From positions 1 through 42,149 of the forward strand of contig CALEYQ010000048.1 in the NCBI GenBank assembly GCA_937924855.1: a stretch of DNA of 42,149 nucleotides. The letters run 5' to 3'. The notes beneath the pieces are model-generated. The model did no database searches, had not been told where the DNA came from, and was given only the letters and a program-made list of their open reading frames with translations. Positions 40,239-42,149 of the stretch are shown here, piece by piece (position 1 is the stretch's first letter; the number at the start of each line of letters is the position of its first letter). Made by a program: the position numbers and the translations under genes. The stretch comes from an uncultured Bacteroidota bacterium. GTDB lineage: Bacteria > Bacteroidota > Bacteroidia > JADZBD01.

Positions 40239-40909
40239 AAAATAAGAAAGCCCTCCTCTTTTTTGCCTTGCTCGGGCTGTTTGCCGGCAAACCGGAATTT
40301 GCCCATGCCCAGGATGGTGATCTGGAAAACGCGCTGACGCTAAGGGTTGATTTTATGGTTCCACAGATCGCAACCAACAAAGCCTTTAAGTTAAGTTTCT
40401 CGGGCATATTTGAAGTGGGTGGCTCAGTCAATTACCGGGTTGGAAAATTCAATTTCGGTCCTCTTTACCGATACAAACAGTTTCAGGTAAGAGCCGATAA
40501 AATACCCAACATTCAAACCATTTTAAATGTGCATTCCGCAGGCTTGAAACTGAATGCGGATATTCCTTACGGAAAATCATTTTTGCTGATGCCCGGCCTC
40601 AACACCGGATGGAATTTCCTGAACTACACCCACCTCCCCTGCTCCCTGAAAACTGCCTCGGAAAAAAAGTCTTCAGCTTTCAACTTAGAGCCCAACATGA
40701 GTGTTGTTTTTTTGTTTGACGAAGGTTTCGGAATTGGACTTCAGGCCAACTACAACATCTTAACCTACAATTTCAACCCCGACAACATTTGCCTTGACGA
40801 GTACAAAAGCTACTCAAACAAAGAAAAAACAGGCCTCACCGGACTTTTCGGTTTTGGATTTGTGGTGTACTGGGATCTGAGAAAGAGAGGCGAAGCCTTC
40901 GACGATTAA
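40235..40909 (+). CDS. Outer-membrane beta-barrel protein of unknown function
   Basis: 224 residues. A signal peptide ends near residue 25 ('EFAHAQ'). The mature part is a small barrel of alternating strands ('LTLRVDFMVPQ', 'GGSVNYRVGKFNFGPLYRY', 'GIGLQANYNILTYNF') with a C-terminal 'GFVVYWDL' strand and a polar tail. The family is typical of 8-12-stranded porin-like proteins of Bacteroidota. It is translationally coupled to fabI by ATGA, which may just reflect compact packing. Its stop shares TTAA with the stop of the convergent ligA. Confidence 0.72.
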   Translation: MKNKKALLFFALLGLFAGKPEFAHAQDGDLENALTLRVDFMVPQIATNKAFKLSFSGIFEVGGSVNYRVGKFNFGPLYRYKQFQVRADKIPNIQTILNVHSAGLKLNADIPYGKSFLLMPGLNTGWNFLNYTHLPCSLKTASEKKSSAFNLEPNMSVVFLFDEGFGIGLQANYNILTYNFNPDNICLDEYKSYSNKEKTGLTGLFGFGFVVYWDLRKRGEAFDD

Positions 40910-42149
40910 GATTTCAGCAATTTTTCAAAATCATCTTCGGAGATTATTTTCACACCCAGTTTTTCCGCTTTTTTTATTTTTTCCGGCCCTGCCTCATCAC
41001 CGGCAAGCAGGTAGTTTGTTTTTCCGCTTACACTTCCGGTGTTCTTACCCCCGTTCATTTCGATTAGTTTTTTTATTTCATCCCGGGAATAATTGGCAAA
41101 GGTTCCACTGATCACAAAGGTTTTCCCGGAAAACTTATCGGTTCTTTCCGCCAGCATGTCACCGGAAATAGAGAACTGCAAACCCTGTTCCCTGAGCCGT
41201 TGAACAAACTGAAGGTTATCGGAATCTTTAAAATACTCATAAATACTCGAGGCCATTACTACCCCGACATCTCCTACCGATTCCAATTCCTCCACGCCTG
41301 CATGGATCAGGGCATCTATGTTTTTAAAATACCAGGCGATTTTTTTTGCAGATGTTTCCCCCACATGTCGTATTCCGAGGGCAAACAAAACCCGTTCAAA
41401 AGGAACCTGCCGTGAGGCGTCTATTCCGGCCAGCAAATTGGAAATGCTTTTTTCTCCGAACCGTTCCAGTCCACTGAGTTTCTCAGCGTTGAGTTCGTAA
41501 AGATCCGCGGCATCACGGATAAGTCCCTTCGCATACAACATGGCCACCGTTTCTCCCCCCAGCGAATCGATATCCATGGCCCTTCGGGAAATAAAATGCT
41601 CAATCCCTGATATCACTTGCACCGAACAGCCTTTACGGTTCACACAATAATGCTGGGCCTCTCCTTCCTTCCTTTCCAGAACCGAACCGCAATTCGGACA
41701 ATTTTCAGGATAGCGGAAGGGTTTAGAACCCGGCTTCCGGGATTGCAAATCCACCCCGATTATTTTTGGAATTATCTCCCCTCCTTTTTCAACAAACACA
41801 CTGTCTCCAATTCTTACATCCAGTTTTTCTATGATGTCTGCATTATGCAGCGAAGCCCTTTTCACAACGGTCCCACCCAATTGTACCGGTTCAAGATTTG
41901 CAACTGGCGTTATGGCACCGGTACGACCTACCTGAAACTCAATGCCGGTGAGCCGGGTTTGAACCTGTTCAGCTTTAAACTTATAGGCAATGGCCCAGCG
42001 CGGTGATTTTGCTGTGAAACCCAGTTTGCGCTGGTGGTTATAGGAATTAACCTTGATCACAACTCCATCCGTTTCGTAATCAAGCTTTCTCCGCTCCTGA
42101 TCCCACTTATCCAGAAAACTGAATACCTCTTCCAGTGATCCGCATAAGG
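40906..42149 (-). CDS. ligA: NAD-dependent DNA ligase LigA, 5' partial
   Basis: The frame is open to the window edge, so the gene starts beyond base 42149; the GTG at 42060 is an internal Val codon. About 413 residues are visible. They begin in the adenylation domain ('DYETDGVVIKVN', 'SPRWAIAYKF'), then the OB fold ('VGRTGAITPVANLEPV'), a zinc finger of C-x2-C-x14-C-x5-C form ('CPNCGSV' to 'NRKGC'), helix-hairpin-helix repeats ('LSGLERFGEKSISNLLAGI') and a C-terminal BRCT domain ('GKTFVISGTFANYSR'). LigA seals nicks in replication and repair. The visible part has no frameshift. Confidence 0.96.
   Translation of the reverse strand, partial: LCGSLEEVFSFLDKWDQERRKLDYETDGVVIKVNSYNHQRKLGFTAKSPRWAIAYKFKAEQVQTRLTGIEFQVGRTGAITPVANLEPVQLGGTVVKRASLHNADIIEKLDVRIGDSVFVEKGGEIIPKIIGVDLQSRKPGSKPFRYPENCPNCGSVLERKEGEAQHYCVNRKGCSVQVISGIEHFISRRAMDIDSLGGETVAMLYAKGLIRDAADLYELNAEKLSGLERFGEKSISNLLAGIDASRQVPFERVLFALGIRHVGETSAKKIAWYFKNIDALIHAGVEELESVGDVGVVMASSIYEYFKDSDNLQFVQRLREQGLQFSISGDMLAERTDKFSGKTFVISGTFANYSRDEIKKLIEMNGGKNTGSVSGKTNYLLAGDEAGPEKIKKAEKLGVKIISEDDFEKLLKS

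Overview
The window reads as a gene-dense, almost entirely chromosomal segment of a member of the Bacteroidota. Four things point there: GWxTD, DUF6265-like and carboxypeptidase-regulatory-like proteins; GH3/serine-hydrolase and rhomboid/DUF6576 architectures; the absence of convincing Shine-Dalgarno sequences; and repeated copies of the Bacteroidota -7 promoter element TAnnTTTG just upstream of genes. The genus cannot be resolved by eye. I see no tRNA, rRNA, insertion sequence, prophage, CRISPR array or attachment site.

Layout, left to right. 1-6.8 kb: end of an Omp85/BamA-like barrel gene, a GWxTD lipoprotein, rlmB, two overlapping GT-C type membrane glycosyltransferase-like genes, and a DUF6265-like lipoprotein cut short by an in-frame stop. 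6.8-11.5 kb: a small hypothetical gene divergent from an AddB-like PD-(D/E)XK nuclease, then an ECF sigma factor, a one-helix membrane protein and an OmpA-family protein. 11.5-15.5 kb: an orphan OmpR-type response regulator divergent from a lipid-modification cluster (FAD oxidoreductase, DUF1365, cyclopropane-synthase-like methyltransferase). 15.5-20.7 kb: uvrB, a CarboxypepD_reg-like protein, rlmD and a secreted protein of unknown function. 20.7-23.7 kb: a di-haem oxidoreductase, Rieske protein and porin operon behind a textbook promoter and a TTAGG/CCTAA palindrome. 23.7-31.5 kb: a GH3/beta-lactamase-fold fusion divergent from mutL, two rhomboid proteases and an EEP-family hydrolase, plus an unreported 36-residue membrane ORF on the minus strand. 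31.5-37.7 kb: small membrane protein, CPBP protease, VWA-like membrane protein, fabG, LON-domain protein, 2H phosphoesterase and nitronate monooxygenase-like flavoprotein. 37.7 kb to the end: recN, fabI, an outer-membrane barrel and the 3' part of ligA.

Several genes belong to DNA repair or replication (addB-like, uvrB, mutL, recN, ligA). Others belong to envelope and lipid biology (BamA-like, OmpA, CFA cluster, fabG, fabI, porins). Transcription units are tight: ATGA or TAATG junctions are common, and convergent genes often share or abut stop codons. Many -7 boxes lie only 3-7 bases from the start codon, which implies leaderless or near-leaderless mRNAs.

The observations most worth a second look are: the putative metal-regulated di-haem/Rieske/porin operon; the CFA-like enzyme with altered pocket residues; a MutL lacking the endonuclease signature; the small membrane protein paired with the ECF sigma factor; the 36-residue ORF; and the in-frame stop in the DUF6265-like gene. 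No stretch longer than about 300 bases lacks a gene.
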